Shown here: positions 1 to 8,942 of the stretch, piece after piece | How the letters are laid out: every line of letters starts with the position of its first letter | Numbering within the stretch: the first letter of the stretch is position 1 | Source of the DNA: JALYXS01 sp051003795 | GTDB taxonomy: Bacteria > Acidobacteriota > Terriglobia > Bryobacterales > Bryobacteraceae | Assembly: GCA_051003795.1 (NCBI GenBank) | Contig: JBPCKZ010000251.1 | Location: 1 to 52,580 of the forward strand | Length of the DNA: 52,580 nt | Reading direction: 5' to 3' | Made by a program: the position numbers and the translations under genes | Notes under the pieces: generated by a model | The model's database searches: none | What the model saw: only the letters and a program-made list of their open reading frames with translations | Told to the model about the DNA's origin: nothing

Positions 1-2
1 TT

Positions 3-431
3 GGCGCCGCTTACCTGGGAGTCGCCGAATCCAGCGCCCGGATAGCGCGCGAGTGCGCCATTCGCCGGGGGGATGATGGCATATCGTCCGAGCTGCTCGG
101 CGAGTTGGAGAACGAGGTCACGATCGCGCGTCTTGCTTTCGATAGCATGGTGGCGATTACGAATAATTTTGAGTTCCAACCCTCGCCGCAGAAAAGCAGC
201 GAGGTTCTCGTCCGCAAGACGATCCTTACTCAGGCGGTGATCCGCAGCGCCAGTAAGGCGCTGGAGATTACGGGCGGCGGAGGTTACTTCCGTTCCCAAG
301 GTGTCGAACGATTATTGCGGGACGCCTATGCCGGCCAGTTCCATCCGTTGCCACCCAAAAAGCAGTATCGTTTTACCGGGAGGCTCGTGATGGGACTAGA
401 AGTTGATCGGGATTCCGAGACCGGGGCGTGA
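3..431 (+). CDS. Acyl-CoA dehydrogenase, C-terminal part (5' end outside window)
   Basis: The reading frame is open from the first bases of the window, so the gene begins upstream and only about 142 C-terminal residues are seen. They match the C-terminal four-helix domain of acyl-CoA dehydrogenases: a helix rich in Ala/Arg, then the run ALEITGGGGYFRSQGVERL and LLRDAYAGQFHPLPPKKQY. In this family that region carries FAD contacts and closes over the acyl-CoA. The family oxidises acyl-CoA thioesters to enoyl-CoA and passes electrons to ETF. Substrate cannot be judged from the tail alone. The next gene is on the opposite strand, so this is the 3' end of its transcription unit. Confidence 0.85.
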   Translation, partial: GAAYLGVAESSARIARECAIRRGDDGISSELLGELENEVTIARLAFDSMVAITNNFEFQPSPQKSSEVLVRKTILTQAVIRSASKALEITGGGGYFRSQGVERLLRDAYAGQFHPLPPKKQYRFTGRLVMGLEVDRDSETGA

Positions 432-524
432 GATCAACGGGTAGTTGTCGCGGGAGTTTCGCGCAACGTTCCTGCTTAACGGCGTAGTGTGCCACCGCGA
501 TCCACTGCCCGGCCGGACGGCCGT

Positions 525-815
525 TCAGGGCTTCTGTGCTTCCATGTAGGTTCGCAGCAGGGCGTTGATCCGCGTTTGATAACCTTTTTGTCGCCGCAGC
601 CAGCCGAGCAGGTCTGCATCTAGCCGGATTGTGACCGACTGCTTAGTTCGCGGTATTATGACTTTCGCTTGCTTCCAAAATTCTACGTCCGTTGGACGAG
701 CCTCCGGATCGGCCTTGACGGCACTTCTGATATCTTGGTCGCTCAAGGCGCGCAGACGTTTCCATTGCGTTGCGCCACCCTTAGCCGAGGATTTGCCAGT
801 AGGCTGCTCTTTCAT
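525..815 (-). CDS. brnA: BrnA-type antitoxin (DUF4415/COG3514)
   Basis: This 96-residue protein has the typical BrnA layout. An N-terminal linker is followed by LSDQDIRSAVKADPEARPTD and, at the C-terminus, a ribbon-helix-helix-like segment with KQSVTIRLDADLLGWLRRQ and GYQTRINALLRTYMEA. BrnA binds its own promoter as a dimer and neutralises the ribonuclease BrnT. I start it at the ATG at 815, giving MKEQPTGK, because that start overlaps the last 35 bases of the brnT frame as is usual for the pair. An alternative upstream start at 866 would run deep into the toxin. The cognate toxin is frameshifted, so the antitoxin may now be an orphan. Confidence 0.88.
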   Translation of the reverse strand: MKEQPTGKSSAKGGATQWKRLRALSDQDIRSAVKADPEARPTDVEFWKQAKVIIPRTKQSVTIRLDADLLGWLRRQKGYQTRINALLRTYMEAQKP

Positions 816-1055
816 GGCGTTCTGCCCTCCAGGCCGATATGATCCGGCGCTCCGTTTCCGATTCATCCGTGTAGATCAACTTGATCTCAAGACGTTTACG
901 ACGCCTATCGCGTAGATTCGAATCTCTCCATAGTCAAACCGGTCATCCACCTTCTCCAATGTGGGGCCGTCGAAAATCCTGACCGCATCCTCGAACGCGA
1001 TTCCATGACGCGCAAGATTCCGCCGGCTCTTTCGCCGGTCCCAAGCGTAGTTCAT
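781..1055 (-). pseudogene. brnT: BrnT-type toxin, broken by a one-base frameshift
   Basis: From ATG at 1055 the frame reads MNYAWDRRKSRRNLARHGIA, then FEDAVRIF, YGEIRIYAIGVVN: the first half of a BrnT (DUF497) RNase toxin. It then hits a stop about 60 residues in. The rest of the family pattern, LEIKLIYTDESETERRIISA then WRAERHERAAYWQ, continues in another frame to a TAA at 781-783. Adding one G near 891-893 restores GVVNGLEIKL without a gap, so the lesion is a single-base deletion. The C-terminal part overlaps the start of brnA. As written the product would lack half of the fold and be inactive. A consensus error cannot be excluded. Confidence 0.82.
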
Positions 1056-1062
1056 CGGCTCA

Positions 1063-1084
1063 TATTTACATTATGTATTTACGT
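1063..1084 (-). promoter_or_regulatory. Candidate BrnA operator upstream of brnT
   Basis: Just upstream of the brnT start lie two direct repeats TATTTACAT (1063-1071) and TATTTACGT (1076-1084) with a 13-base period. They enclose the short palindrome TACATTATGTA (1067-1077) in an AT-rich patch of an otherwise GC-rich region. BrnA-family antitoxins repress their own operon by binding repeats at the promoter, so this is a reasonable operator candidate. The functional assignment is inference. Confidence 0.4.
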
Positions 1085-1129
1085 TACGGTCGAGGGCAAG
1101 GGAGCCGAACTCACCCACTAAGAAGTGTC

Positions 1130-1837
1130 TTACCGGAATAACTTGGCAATCCCGAAGGCAGCCGCGGCGGCCATCCCGCCAATGAGCACCGTTTGCACGC
1201 CGCCCCGCAGCGGCGGGAGTCCGGTGAACCGGCCCTTGATGAAACCGAATACAAATAGCGCGATAAGCGTCACGCACACCGATAAGAGCAGGGCGCGGGA
1301 AAGATCCGAAATCAGCATGTACGGGGACAGTGGGATGAGGCCGCCAACGACGTATGACGCGGCGATGGTCGCCGCGCTCCGAAGCGCGCGGCGCGGGTCC
1401 GGCTCATCCAGCCCCAATTCGAAGCGCATCATGAAATCGACCCAGCGCGTCTCGTCCGCGCTGATCGCCGTCACGATCGGCTGGATCTGCTGGTCGTTCA
1501 GTCCCCAACCCTGGAAAAGGCGCGACACTTCGGCGGCCTCCTCATCGGGGATGGCTCGTGTTTCATCGATCTCGCGCTGCCGTTCGGAATTGTAATGATC
1601 CGCGTCGGTGCGCGCCGCCAGATACCCGCCCAGCCCCATCGCGATCGAGCCGGCCGCGATTTCGGCAAGTCCCGCTACGACCACAATCTTGCCCTGACTG
1701 ACCGCGCCCGACAAGCCGGCCGCCAGCGCGAACGGCACTGTCAGGCCGTCGGACATGCCAATTACGATGTCGCGGATGAGTTCGGTCGAGGTGAAATGTT
1801 TTTCGATGTGAGGGACGACGCGTGATACAACGGGCAT
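1130..1837 (-). CDS. VIT1/CCC1-family (DUF125) metal ion transporter
   Basis: A 235-residue membrane protein of the vacuolar iron transporter family, which moves Fe2+/Mn2+ across membranes by proton antiport in characterised members. Seen: the first-helix signature IGMSDGLTVPFALAAGLSGA, a second helix EIAAGSIAMGLGGYLAARTD, then a Glu-rich cytosolic helical segment (REIDETRAIPDEEAAEVSRL) where the family binds metal, and three more hydrophobic segments to the C-terminus. Length is normal. It is divergent from the DUF1549 gene, 63 bases away, so the two probably share a promoter region. Metal specificity is not visible. Confidence 0.88.
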   Translation of the reverse strand: MPVVSRVVPHIEKHFTSTELIRDIVIGMSDGLTVPFALAAGLSGAVSQGKIVVVAGLAEIAAGSIAMGLGGYLAARTDADHYNSERQREIDETRAIPDEEAAEVSRLFQGWGLNDQQIQPIVTAISADETRWVDFMMRFELGLDEPDPRRALRSAATIAASYVVGGLIPLSPYMLISDLSRALLLSVCVTLIALFVFGFIKGRFTGLPPLRGGVQTVLIGGMAAAAAFGIAKLFR

Positions 1838-1900
1838 TTAGACAGCGTAGCGGATGCCCGGATTGCACGCCCAAACGCGGTTTGGTAGAGTTCGAATCAG

Positions 1901-4555
1901 GTGATCCCCTCGCGTACGGCGCGCTCTGGCGCTATCTGGATCGGCGCACTTGCAATCTGTTCTCCCGTCCTCGCCGATCAACCGGCCGATTTTTTCGAAT
2001 CGCGCGTCCGCCCCGTCCTCGCCAAGAATTGCTACGCCTGCCACACCGGTGCCCACATGGGCGGTCTACAACTCGATTCGCGCGAGCGCCTCGTCAAGGG
2101 TGGAGACGACGGGCCCGCCGTATTACCCGGCGATCCCGATAAGAGCCTCCTGATTCAGGCAGTCCGGCAAACGCACGCGCGCTTCAAGATGCCGCCTCAG
2201 GGTAGACTCGCGGATCGCGAAATCGACGATCTTGCGCGATGGGTGAAAGACGGCGCGGTCTGGCCGGACAATCCAGCGCCGGGTTCCTCACAGTTCTGGG
2301 CGTTCCAACCGGTCCGCAAGCCGCCTGTTCCGCCTATTCGCGATACGAAATGGCCGAAGAGCGATATCGACCGTTTCGTGCTGGCCCGGTTGGAGGAGAA
2401 GTCGCTTCACCCGGTTCGCCCCGCTGATAAACGCGCGCTCATCCGCCGTGCCACTTTCGATCTGATCGGGCTTCCTCCCACTCCCGAAGATGTCGATGCG
2501 TTCCTCAGCGACACCGCCCCGACGGCCTTCGCGAAAGTTGTCGATCGGCTGCTTGCGTCGCCCCACTACGGCGAACGGTGGGGGCGCTACTGGCTCGATC
2601 TCGCGCGCTATGCCGATGGGCAACTCGGGGCGAGCAACGACACGCCCTTTCCCAATGCATACCGTTATCGCGACTGGGTCGTGCAGGCTTTCAACGAAGA
2701 CATGCCGTACGATCTTTTCGTGAAGGCTCAGATCGCGGGCGATCTCCTCAAGAGTGCGCATCCCGAAAAGCTCCTGCCCGCACTCGGCTTCTACGCGCTT
2801 GGGCCGTGCGACGACGATCGCGTCGACGCCACCGGCCAGGTTTTTCTTGGCCTTACGACAGGGTGCGCCCGCTGTCACGATCATAAATTCGACCCGATCC
2901 CCACGCGCGATTTCTATTCGCTGCTCGGCGTTTTCAAGAGCACGGAAATCCACAAGACGCCGCTGGTGGCGGACGCTGAGGTTGCCCGCTACGACCGCCT
3001 CAAAAAGGAAGTGGACGATCAAAAAAACGCAATCGACGATTTCGTGCAGAAGCACTCGACCGAACTCGGAGAAATCCTTGCGACTAAGACTTCGCGCTAT
3101 TTGGTGGCCGCGTGGGACACCATTACGGGTGCCGCAGGAGTCGCCCGCGAAGAGAAGCTGGAACCCGTGTCGCTCGACCGCTGGGTCGCTTACTTAAAAA
3201 CACCCGCGCGCGATCACCCTTTTCTGAACCGCTGGGATGAACTGTTCGCCTCTAAAGCTCCGCGCGAGCAAGTGCAGGCTTTCGCGAACGAATTCCAGGT
3301 ATTGGCGCTCGCGATGTTCGCCGAAAAACACGCCATGGACGATCGCAATTACGTCAAACTCGGCGGCGCGGCCGGCGTTCGCGACGAGAAGACACGCCAG
3401 TACACCAACCTCGAATCTCTCCCGATCGAGAAGTATTATCTTTGGCGCGACCTCGCGTCCGAGCCGTACAAGAAAGATTTTCTCGATTTCAAGGGCGGCG
3501 TTTACTATTACGGCCCGAAGGATATCGAACGGTTTCTCGCCCCGCAATGGCGCGAGCATCTGGACGCAATGAACGCGCGCCTGGCGCAATTGAAGAAAGA
3601 TCTTCCGCCCGAGTATCCGTTCCTGCACACCATTCGCGATTCGGCGCACCCCGCCGACATCAAGGTGCACATTCGCGGAGACGAGCAGAACCTCGGAGAA
3701 ATCGCGCCCAGGCGGTTTCTGGCGATACTCTCCAAAGGCGATCCGGCGCCGTTCAAAACGGGAAGCGGGCGATTGGAGTTGGCGGAAGCGATCGCCAATC
3801 CTTCGAATCCGCTGTTTGCGCGCGTGATGGTGAACCGCATTTGGCAGTATCATTTCGGCCAAGGCATCGTGCGCACGCCATCGAACTTCGGGCAATTGGG
3901 CGAGCGGCCCACGCATCCGGAACTGCTGGATTATCTGGCATCGGGATTTGTCTCGCGCGGCTGGTCCATCAAGGCGATCCATCGCGAAATCCTGCTTTCG
4001 GCGACTTACCAACTCAGCACGGACAGGGATCGGATCGCCGCCGCGCAAGATCCCGCGAATCGTCTTTTGTGGCGCGCAAATTTGCGTCCCCGCCTCGATA
4101 TCGAAGCGCTCCGCGATTCTCTGCTGGCCGTATCGGGGAAGCTCGATCCGAAGATCGGGGGCGCGCCCGCGCCGCTCGACGACAAGAATTGCCGGCGCAC
4201 GCTTTACGGTCTCGTCGGCCGCACCAAGCTAGACCCCACGCTAGCCCTGTTCGATTTTCCGAATCCGAACGCCACCAGCGAACAGCGCATGATCACGTTG
4301 GGACCCATGCAGCGTTTGTATTTCATGAATAACAGCTTCGTCGGGCTGCAAGCCAAAGCGCTGGCGGACCGGTTGGAGGCCAAGGACACGGAGGATCGCG
4401 CGCGAATCGCGCGTGCATACTGGCTGCTGTTCGGCCGTTCTCCAACCAGTGTCGAAACCCGGATGGGCCTGGATTTCATGGCTAACAACGCCGAAGCTTG
4501 GCCGCAATATACTTTAGTATTGTTGAGTTCGGCCGAGTTCAGTTCCGTGAATTAG
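1901..4555 (+). CDS. Secreted cytochrome-c-like DUF1549/DUF1553 protein
   Basis: 884 residues from a GTG start. A signal peptide (hydrophobic stretch IWIGALAICSPVLA) is followed by a planctomycete-type cytochrome c domain with haem motif CYACH at 44-48. Next come DUF1549 (LARLEEKSLHPVRPADKRA, GERWGRYWLDLARYAD), a second CxxCH motif near residue 322 (CARCHDHKFDP), and a C-terminal DUF1553 (MVNRIWQYHFGQGIVRTPSN, RPTHPELLDYLA). The family is abundant in planctomycetes and acidobacteria and always travels with DUF1501. The biochemical role is unknown, and carbohydrate or sulfated-glycan breakdown has been proposed. First gene of a three-gene operon with DUF1501 and a HEAT-repeat protein. Weak ribosome binding site. 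Confidence 0.92.
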   Translation: MIPSRTARSGAIWIGALAICSPVLADQPADFFESRVRPVLAKNCYACHTGAHMGGLQLDSRERLVKGGDDGPAVLPGDPDKSLLIQAVRQTHARFKMPPQGRLADREIDDLARWVKDGAVWPDNPAPGSSQFWAFQPVRKPPVPPIRDTKWPKSDIDRFVLARLEEKSLHPVRPADKRALIRRATFDLIGLPPTPEDVDAFLSDTAPTAFAKVVDRLLASPHYGERWGRYWLDLARYADGQLGASNDTPFPNAYRYRDWVVQAFNEDMPYDLFVKAQIAGDLLKSAHPEKLLPALGFYALGPCDDDRVDATGQVFLGLTTGCARCHDHKFDPIPTRDFYSLLGVFKSTEIHKTPLVADAEVARYDRLKKEVDDQKNAIDDFVQKHSTELGEILATKTSRYLVAAWDTITGAAGVAREEKLEPVSLDRWVAYLKTPARDHPFLNRWDELFASKAPREQVQAFANEFQVLALAMFAEKHAMDDRNYVKLGGAAGVRDEKTRQYTNLESLPIEKYYLWRDLASEPYKKDFLDFKGGVYYYGPKDIERFLAPQWREHLDAMNARLAQLKKDLPPEYPFLHTIRDSAHPADIKVHIRGDEQNLGEIAPRRFLAILSKGDPAPFKTGSGRLELAEAIANPSNPLFARVMVNRIWQYHFGQGIVRTPSNFGQLGERPTHPELLDYLASGFVSRGWSIKAIHREILLSATYQLSTDRDRIAAAQDPANRLLWRANLRPRLDIEALRDSLLAVSGKLDPKIGGAPAPLDDKNCRRTLYGLVGRTKLDPTLALFDFPNPNATSEQRMITLGPMQRLYFMNNSFVGLQAKALADRLEAKDTEDRARIARAYWLLFGRSPTSVETRMGLDFMANNAEAWPQYTLVLLSSAEFSSVN

Positions 4556-4564
4556 GAGATTTTG

Positions 4565-5938
4565 ATGAATCGACGCGACGTCCTGAAGAAAATGGGCGCG
4601 GGGTTCGGCGCGCTCGCGCTGGCGGATCTCCTGAATGCCGACTCTACCCGCGCCTCGCTCGCCGTCAAAACGCCGCACTTCCCTCCCCAGGCCAAGCGGG
4701 TGATTTTCCTGTTTCTGAACGGCGGCATGTCGCACATCGATACGTTCGATCCGAAACCCATGCTGACCAAGCATGATGGCGAACCCATGCCCGGGCCGAA
4801 GATTCAGACCGATCGTGCCTCGGGCAACCTGATGCGCTCGCCGTTTCAATTCCGCAAGCGAGGCCAGAGCGGGGTTGAGGTCAGCGACATCTTCCCGCGT
4901 GTCGGCTCTCACATCGACGACATCTGCGTTATCCGATCCATGTATTCGGACAACGGCAATCACGGCCCTTCGCTGCTGATGATGAACTCGGGCCACGGGC
5001 TTACGGGCCGCCCCGCGATGGGGTCGTGGGTCACATACGGCCTTGGTACGGAAAACCGAAATTTGCCCGGCTTCGTGGTGCTTTGCCCCGGCTACCCGGT
5101 GCTTGGCGCGCAGCTTTGGGATTCGACCTTCCTTCCCTCGATTTACCAAGGCACTTATATTCCGAACGGCGAGCGGGAACCCGACAAGCTGCTGCGGAAC
5201 ATTCGCAGCCGGACTTACAGCACGGCGCAGCAGAAAGAACAGTTGTCGCTGCTCGAACGGGTGAACCATTCCTACTTGGAGCAGGTGGGCCGCCAGCCCG
5301 AGCTGGAAGCGGGAATTCAGGCGATGGAAGTCGCGTTCCGGATGCAGACGGAAGCGCCGGGCGTGTTCGATATCTCGAAGGAAAGCGAAGCCACTCGCGT
5401 CCGCTACGGCGACGGCGATTTTGGAAGGGGTTGCCTGATGGCGCTTCGTTTGGCCGAGAAAGGCGTGCGCATGGTGCAAGTCTACTTCGGAAACTTTCAG
5501 CCGTGGGATAGTCACGACGATATTCGAATTCACGCGAAGCTCGCCCAGGCGTCCGATGCGCCGATCGCCTCGCTCATTGAAGATCTGAAATCGCGAGGAC
5601 TATTCGACGACACGCTGTTAATCATTGGCAGCGAGTTCGGACGGACGCCTATGATCCAAAACAGCGGCCTGGAGAAGGTCGGAAACGGGCGCGATCACAA
5701 CGTGCACGGATATTGCACGCTGCTGGCGGGAGGCGGCGTGAAGGGCGGGACGACCTACGGGGCAACGGACGACTTCGGATACAAAGCCGTTGAAAAACCG
5801 TGCCATGTGCACGATCTACACGCGACCGCGCTGCATCTGCTGGGCATGGATCACAAGCGATTGACTTACCGGTATAGCGGGCGCGATTTCCGATTGACCG
5901 ATGTCGCCGGAAACGTGATTCACGATATCTTAACTTAG
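4565..5938 (+). CDS. DUF1501 exported protein (sulfatase-like fold)
   Basis: 457 residues. The start is the ATG at 4565, preceded by AGGAG (4554-4558) that overlaps the stop of the gene upstream. An in-frame TTG three bases earlier is less likely. The N-terminus MNRRDVLKKMGAGFGALALA resembles a Tat signal. Family marks seen: FLFLNGGMSHIDTFDPKP near residue 45, DICVIRSMYSDNGNHGPSLL, IGSEFGRTP and NGRDHNVHGYC in the C-terminal third, where alkaline-phosphatase-superfamily members place metal ligands. DUF1501 is the constant partner of DUF1549/DUF1553 proteins. Enzymatic activity is not established. It ends in TAGTG, sharing one base with the next start. Confidence 0.92.
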   Translation: MNRRDVLKKMGAGFGALALADLLNADSTRASLAVKTPHFPPQAKRVIFLFLNGGMSHIDTFDPKPMLTKHDGEPMPGPKIQTDRASGNLMRSPFQFRKRGQSGVEVSDIFPRVGSHIDDICVIRSMYSDNGNHGPSLLMMNSGHGLTGRPAMGSWVTYGLGTENRNLPGFVVLCPGYPVLGAQLWDSTFLPSIYQGTYIPNGEREPDKLLRNIRSRTYSTAQQKEQLSLLERVNHSYLEQVGRQPELEAGIQAMEVAFRMQTEAPGVFDISKESEATRVRYGDGDFGRGCLMALRLAEKGVRMVQVYFGNFQPWDSHDDIRIHAKLAQASDAPIASLIEDLKSRGLFDDTLLIIGSEFGRTPMIQNSGLEKVGNGRDHNVHGYCTLLAGGGVKGGTTYGATDDFGYKAVEKPCHVHDLHATALHLLGMDHKRLTYRYSGRDFRLTDVAGNVIHDILT

Positions 5939-6762
5939 TGATCGAAAGACCGCTTTTTTCTATTGTCTTGATTGCGTCGCAGTGCGCCGCGGCGACGCCG
6001 AGCGGACAACGGGTTCGCGACATCCTGAACCAGGCTTTACACGATGGCAACCCCAATACACGAGTTCAAGCGGTGACGGCGCTTAGCCTGGTTGGCGCGC
6101 GCGAACCTTACCTCGGCCAACTGGAATCCATGTTGAGCGATAAAGACGCGCAGGTGCGCCTCGCCACCATCGCGAGCCTGGTGGACCTGAAGAGCGCCCG
6201 GAGTAACGCGGCCTTGCGCAAGGCCCTGAACGACGATGTTCCGGAAGTCAGCTTCGCGGCGGCCAAGGCGCTGTTCGCATTACACGACCCCGCAGGCAAG
6301 CAGGTGTTGCTTTCGGTGGTTGGCGGAGAAACCAAAACGTCTTCCAATTTCTTCAGCAAACAGAAGAGGGACGCGTTGCGGATGATGCACACGCCCAAGA
6401 CCATGTTCATGTTCGCCGTGCGCCAGGGAGCGGCCTTCGCTCCGGTGCCGGGACTGGGCGCGGGCATCGCCTCCATGCAGGATTTACTCTCGGACGCCAA
6501 CGTTTCGGGACGTGCCGCGGCGGTGCTGCTGCTCGGGAACGAATCCGACGACGAAACGCTTAAAGCCCTTCGCGAGGCGCTGTCCGACAAGGATTGGTCC
6601 GTGCGGGCGGCCGCCGTTCACGCGCTCGCGCTACGAAACGATCCAAGGATGCGGCCGGAGTTCGTCCCGCTGCTCGACGATAAAAAAGAGGCGGTGCGGT
6701 TGCGCGCGGCCGCTGGATATTTGCGACTAGGAATAGTGGGGAACGCTCGCGCGCCAAAGTAA
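5938..6762 (+). CDS. Secreted HEAT-repeat protein
   Basis: 274 residues from a GTG start that overlaps the DUF1501 stop by one base (TAGTG), indicating translational coupling. A short hydrophobic N-terminus (SIVLIASQCAAA) looks like a signal peptide. The rest is helical repeats of HEAT/PBS-lyase type: NTRVQAVTALSLVG, DAQVRLATIASLVDL, VPEVSFAAAKALFAL, NVSGRAAAVLLLGN, DWSVRAAAVHALAL, EAVRLRAAAGYLRLG. Such repeats make protein-binding superhelices. Position suggests an accessory or scaffold subunit for the DUF1549/DUF1501 pair in the periplasm. It ends one base from the convergent dinB gene, with no room for a terminator. Confidence 0.85.
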   Translation: MIERPLFSIVLIASQCAAATPSGQRVRDILNQALHDGNPNTRVQAVTALSLVGAREPYLGQLESMLSDKDAQVRLATIASLVDLKSARSNAALRKALNDDVPEVSFAAAKALFALHDPAGKQVLLSVVGGETKTSSNFFSKQKRDALRMMHTPKTMFMFAVRQGAAFAPVPGLGAGIASMQDLLSDANVSGRAAAVLLLGNESDDETLKALREALSDKDWSVRAAAVHALALRNDPRMRPEFVPLLDDKKEAVRLRAAAGYLRLGIVGNARAPK

Positions 6763-6763
6763 A

Positions 6764-7279
6764 TCAGGCGTTCTGAGCGGTCCAGAACTTCATCTCGTCC
6801 GCGGAAGGTCCGTACATGCCCGGAACTTCCACATCGACGAGGCGCAGGTAAACGCTCATCTGGGCGCGATGGTGGATCATATGGTTCATCACCATGCTTC
6901 GCAGCACCGCCGCCCGTGGCATCTCAATAACCGTCTTGCCGGCGTACTTGAAGGTCCAGATCTCGTTTAGTTTCTGGTCCGTTGCATCCGCAATTAGCCG
7001 GCGCGCTTCGGCGACCTGCTTATCGAAATGTTCGAGTAGTTCCTTTTTAGATTTAGCCAAATAGGGCTGCTGGCCGGGCTGCATGTCGAGCACGTCCATC
7101 TCAAAGGTATGCTTGGCCCAAACCGGCAACTCCGCGACGTGGCTGGCGAGCCGGTCCATCGTCATGGATTTTTCGTGGGGCTTGTAATCGAACTTGTCTT
7201 CCGGAACGCGCTCCAGCATCTTCCGGGTGTTCTTCATCTCTTCGTCGAATTCGGGCAATAACATTTCGCTGATATTCAT
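6764..7279 (-). CDS. DinB-family protein
   Basis: 171 residues, preceded by a very good ribosome binding site (GGAGGAAATT then ATG). Four-helix-bundle DinB superfamily: MLLPEFDEEMKNTRKMLERV at the N-terminus, a helix with MDRLASHVAEL, and the C-terminal motif MVMNHMIHHRAQMSVYLRL. The histidines of the second and last motifs form the family's metal site. Members include bacillithiol- and mycothiol-dependent transferases and many of unknown function. The call is only to superfamily level. It lies 27 bases downstream of the last amino acid permease on the same strand and may be the end of the thiE-permease operon. Confidence 0.85.
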   Translation of the reverse strand: MNISEMLLPEFDEEMKNTRKMLERVPEDKFDYKPHEKSMTMDRLASHVAELPVWAKHTFEMDVLDMQPGQQPYLAKSKKELLEHFDKQVAEARRLIADATDQKLNEIWTFKYAGKTVIEMPRAAVLRSMVMNHMIHHRAQMSVYLRLVDVEVPGMYGPSADEMKFWTAQNA

Positions 7280-7306
7280 AATTTCCTCCTACCCAGTCTA
7301 ACGAGA

Positions 7307-8923
7307 TTAATCCCCTACGACGGCGCGATCGCCTGCCGCTGCAATCGCCGCCTGAACCTGGCTGTGCTTGCGGCTGTAGCCGAAATAGACCACCATGCCT
7401 ATCGCCAGCCAAATAATCAGACGCGCCCAATTGACCCATCCAAGCTTGTACATCATGTATCCGTTGAATATCACGCCCAGAATAGGAACCAGCGGCACCC
7501 ACGGCGTGCGAAAAGGCCTGGGCTGGGCCGGATTGGTGCGGCGTAGAACCAGCACGGCGATACAAACGATGACGAACGCCAGCAGGGTGCCGATATTCAC
7601 CATCTTTCCAATGTCGTCGATGGGAGTCAGGCTGCCGACAATCGCCGCCAGGAGGCCAACGAGAATAGTGTTCTTGTATGGCGTTCGAAATCTGGGGTGA
7701 ATATCCGCGAAAAATTTCTTCGGCAGCAATCCGTCGTTCGCCATCGAGTACAAGACACGCGTTTGGCCGAGAAGCATCACCAGCATGACGCTGGTGAGCC
7801 CGGCAAGCGCCCCCAGTGTAATGATGTGCGAGGGGATAATCAGGCCGCGATCGAGAAATGCTCGCGCAACGGGCGCCTCGGTATTCACTTCGCGCCAGGG
7901 CACCATTCCCGTCAGCACGGCCGCGACCGCAATATACAACACGGTGCAAATCAGTAGCGACGCGATAATGCCGATCGGCAAATCCCGCTGCGGGTTCTTG
8001 GCTTCCTGGGCTGTCGTCGAGACGGCATCGAATCCGATGTAGGCAAAAAATATGTAGGCCGCCCCGGCGCCGATTCCGGAGAAGCCGAACGGGGCGAAGG
8101 TAGACCAACCCGCTCCCCAGTTGGACCGATCGATGTACGTGATACCGAGTCCAATCACGAACAGAACGACTGCCACCTTGATGACGACAATGATCGCGTT
8201 GAACTGAGCGCTCTCTTTTATTCCGACGGTCAATATGGCGGTGATGATCAGGGCAATTAAGAAAGCTGGCAGGTTGAAGCCGATCTCGAAACCAAAAAGA
8301 TGCGGCGCATTCAGCAATTCGTGCGCTCGGCGGATGAGTTCGGGAGAATGGACGGCGGCGATCGCCCCGACCTTATCCATGAACGCCTGCGTACCCGGGA
8401 CGAGCGAGGAATCCGCCGCCTGCGCCATTTGCCGGGCGATGGTAGTTTCCGCCGTGCGCAGCGCCGTCCAATGATCGTAGGCCAGCCATAGCGGGATTTT
8501 CAGGTGAAGGATATTCAAAAGCTCAATAAAGTGGTTGGACCAGCCGGAAGAGACCGTGCTCGCGCCCATGGCATACTCAAGCGCCAAGTCCCAGCCGATG
8601 ATCCAGGCAAATATCTCGCCAAGCGTGGCGTAAGCGTACGTGTAGGCGCTCCCGGCAAGAGGAATCATCGCCGCGAACTCCGCGTAGCAAAGCGCCGCGA
8701 AAGCGCACCCCAGGCCCGATAGGACAAAGGACAACATCAGCCCGGGTCCGGCGTAGTGCGCGCCCAACCCCGCCATTACGAAAATTCCGGCGCCGATCAC
8801 CGCGCCGACACCGAGCGCGGTCAATTGAACCACTCCCAGGGTCCGCTTGAGGCTATGTTCGCCGGTTTCCCGAGCTTCTTCGATGAGCCGGTTAAGCGGC
8901 TTGCGAGCTAGCAAATTAGTCAT
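7307..8923 (-). CDS. APC-family amino acid permease (cationic type) 1
   Basis: About 538 residues, 12 or more membrane segments. First-helix signature LTALGVGAVIGAGIFVMAG, then CYAEFAAMIPLAGSAYTYAY, FAYIGFDAVSTTAQEAKNPQ and C-terminal RRTNPAQPRPFRTPWVPLVP: the YfnA/cationic amino acid transporter branch of the APC superfamily. Compared with its neighbour it has an extra loop of about 50 residues after the third or fourth helix (around TAETTIARQMAQAADSS). I choose the ATG at 8923 because MTNLLARKPLNRL then aligns with the next permease. ATG at 8932 and GTG at 8938 are alternatives. It starts 20 bases after the stop of the upstream permease. Substrate is not determinable. Confidence 0.88.
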   Translation of the reverse strand: MTNLLARKPLNRLIEEARETGEHSLKRTLGVVQLTALGVGAVIGAGIFVMAGLGAHYAGPGLMLSFVLSGLGCAFAALCYAEFAAMIPLAGSAYTYAYATLGEIFAWIIGWDLALEYAMGASTVSSGWSNHFIELLNILHLKIPLWLAYDHWTALRTAETTIARQMAQAADSSLVPGTQAFMDKVGAIAAVHSPELIRRAHELLNAPHLFGFEIGFNLPAFLIALIITAILTVGIKESAQFNAIIVVIKVAVVLFVIGLGITYIDRSNWGAGWSTFAPFGFSGIGAGAAYIFFAYIGFDAVSTTAQEAKNPQRDLPIGIIASLLICTVLYIAVAAVLTGMVPWREVNTEAPVARAFLDRGLIIPSHIITLGALAGLTSVMLVMLLGQTRVLYSMANDGLLPKKFFADIHPRFRTPYKNTILVGLLAAIVGSLTPIDDIGKMVNIGTLLAFVIVCIAVLVLRRTNPAQPRPFRTPWVPLVPILGVIFNGYMMYKLGWVNWARLIIWLAIGMVVYFGYSRKHSQVQAAIAAAGDRAVVGD

Positions 8924-8942
8924 TTGTCCCATCTTCACCCGC

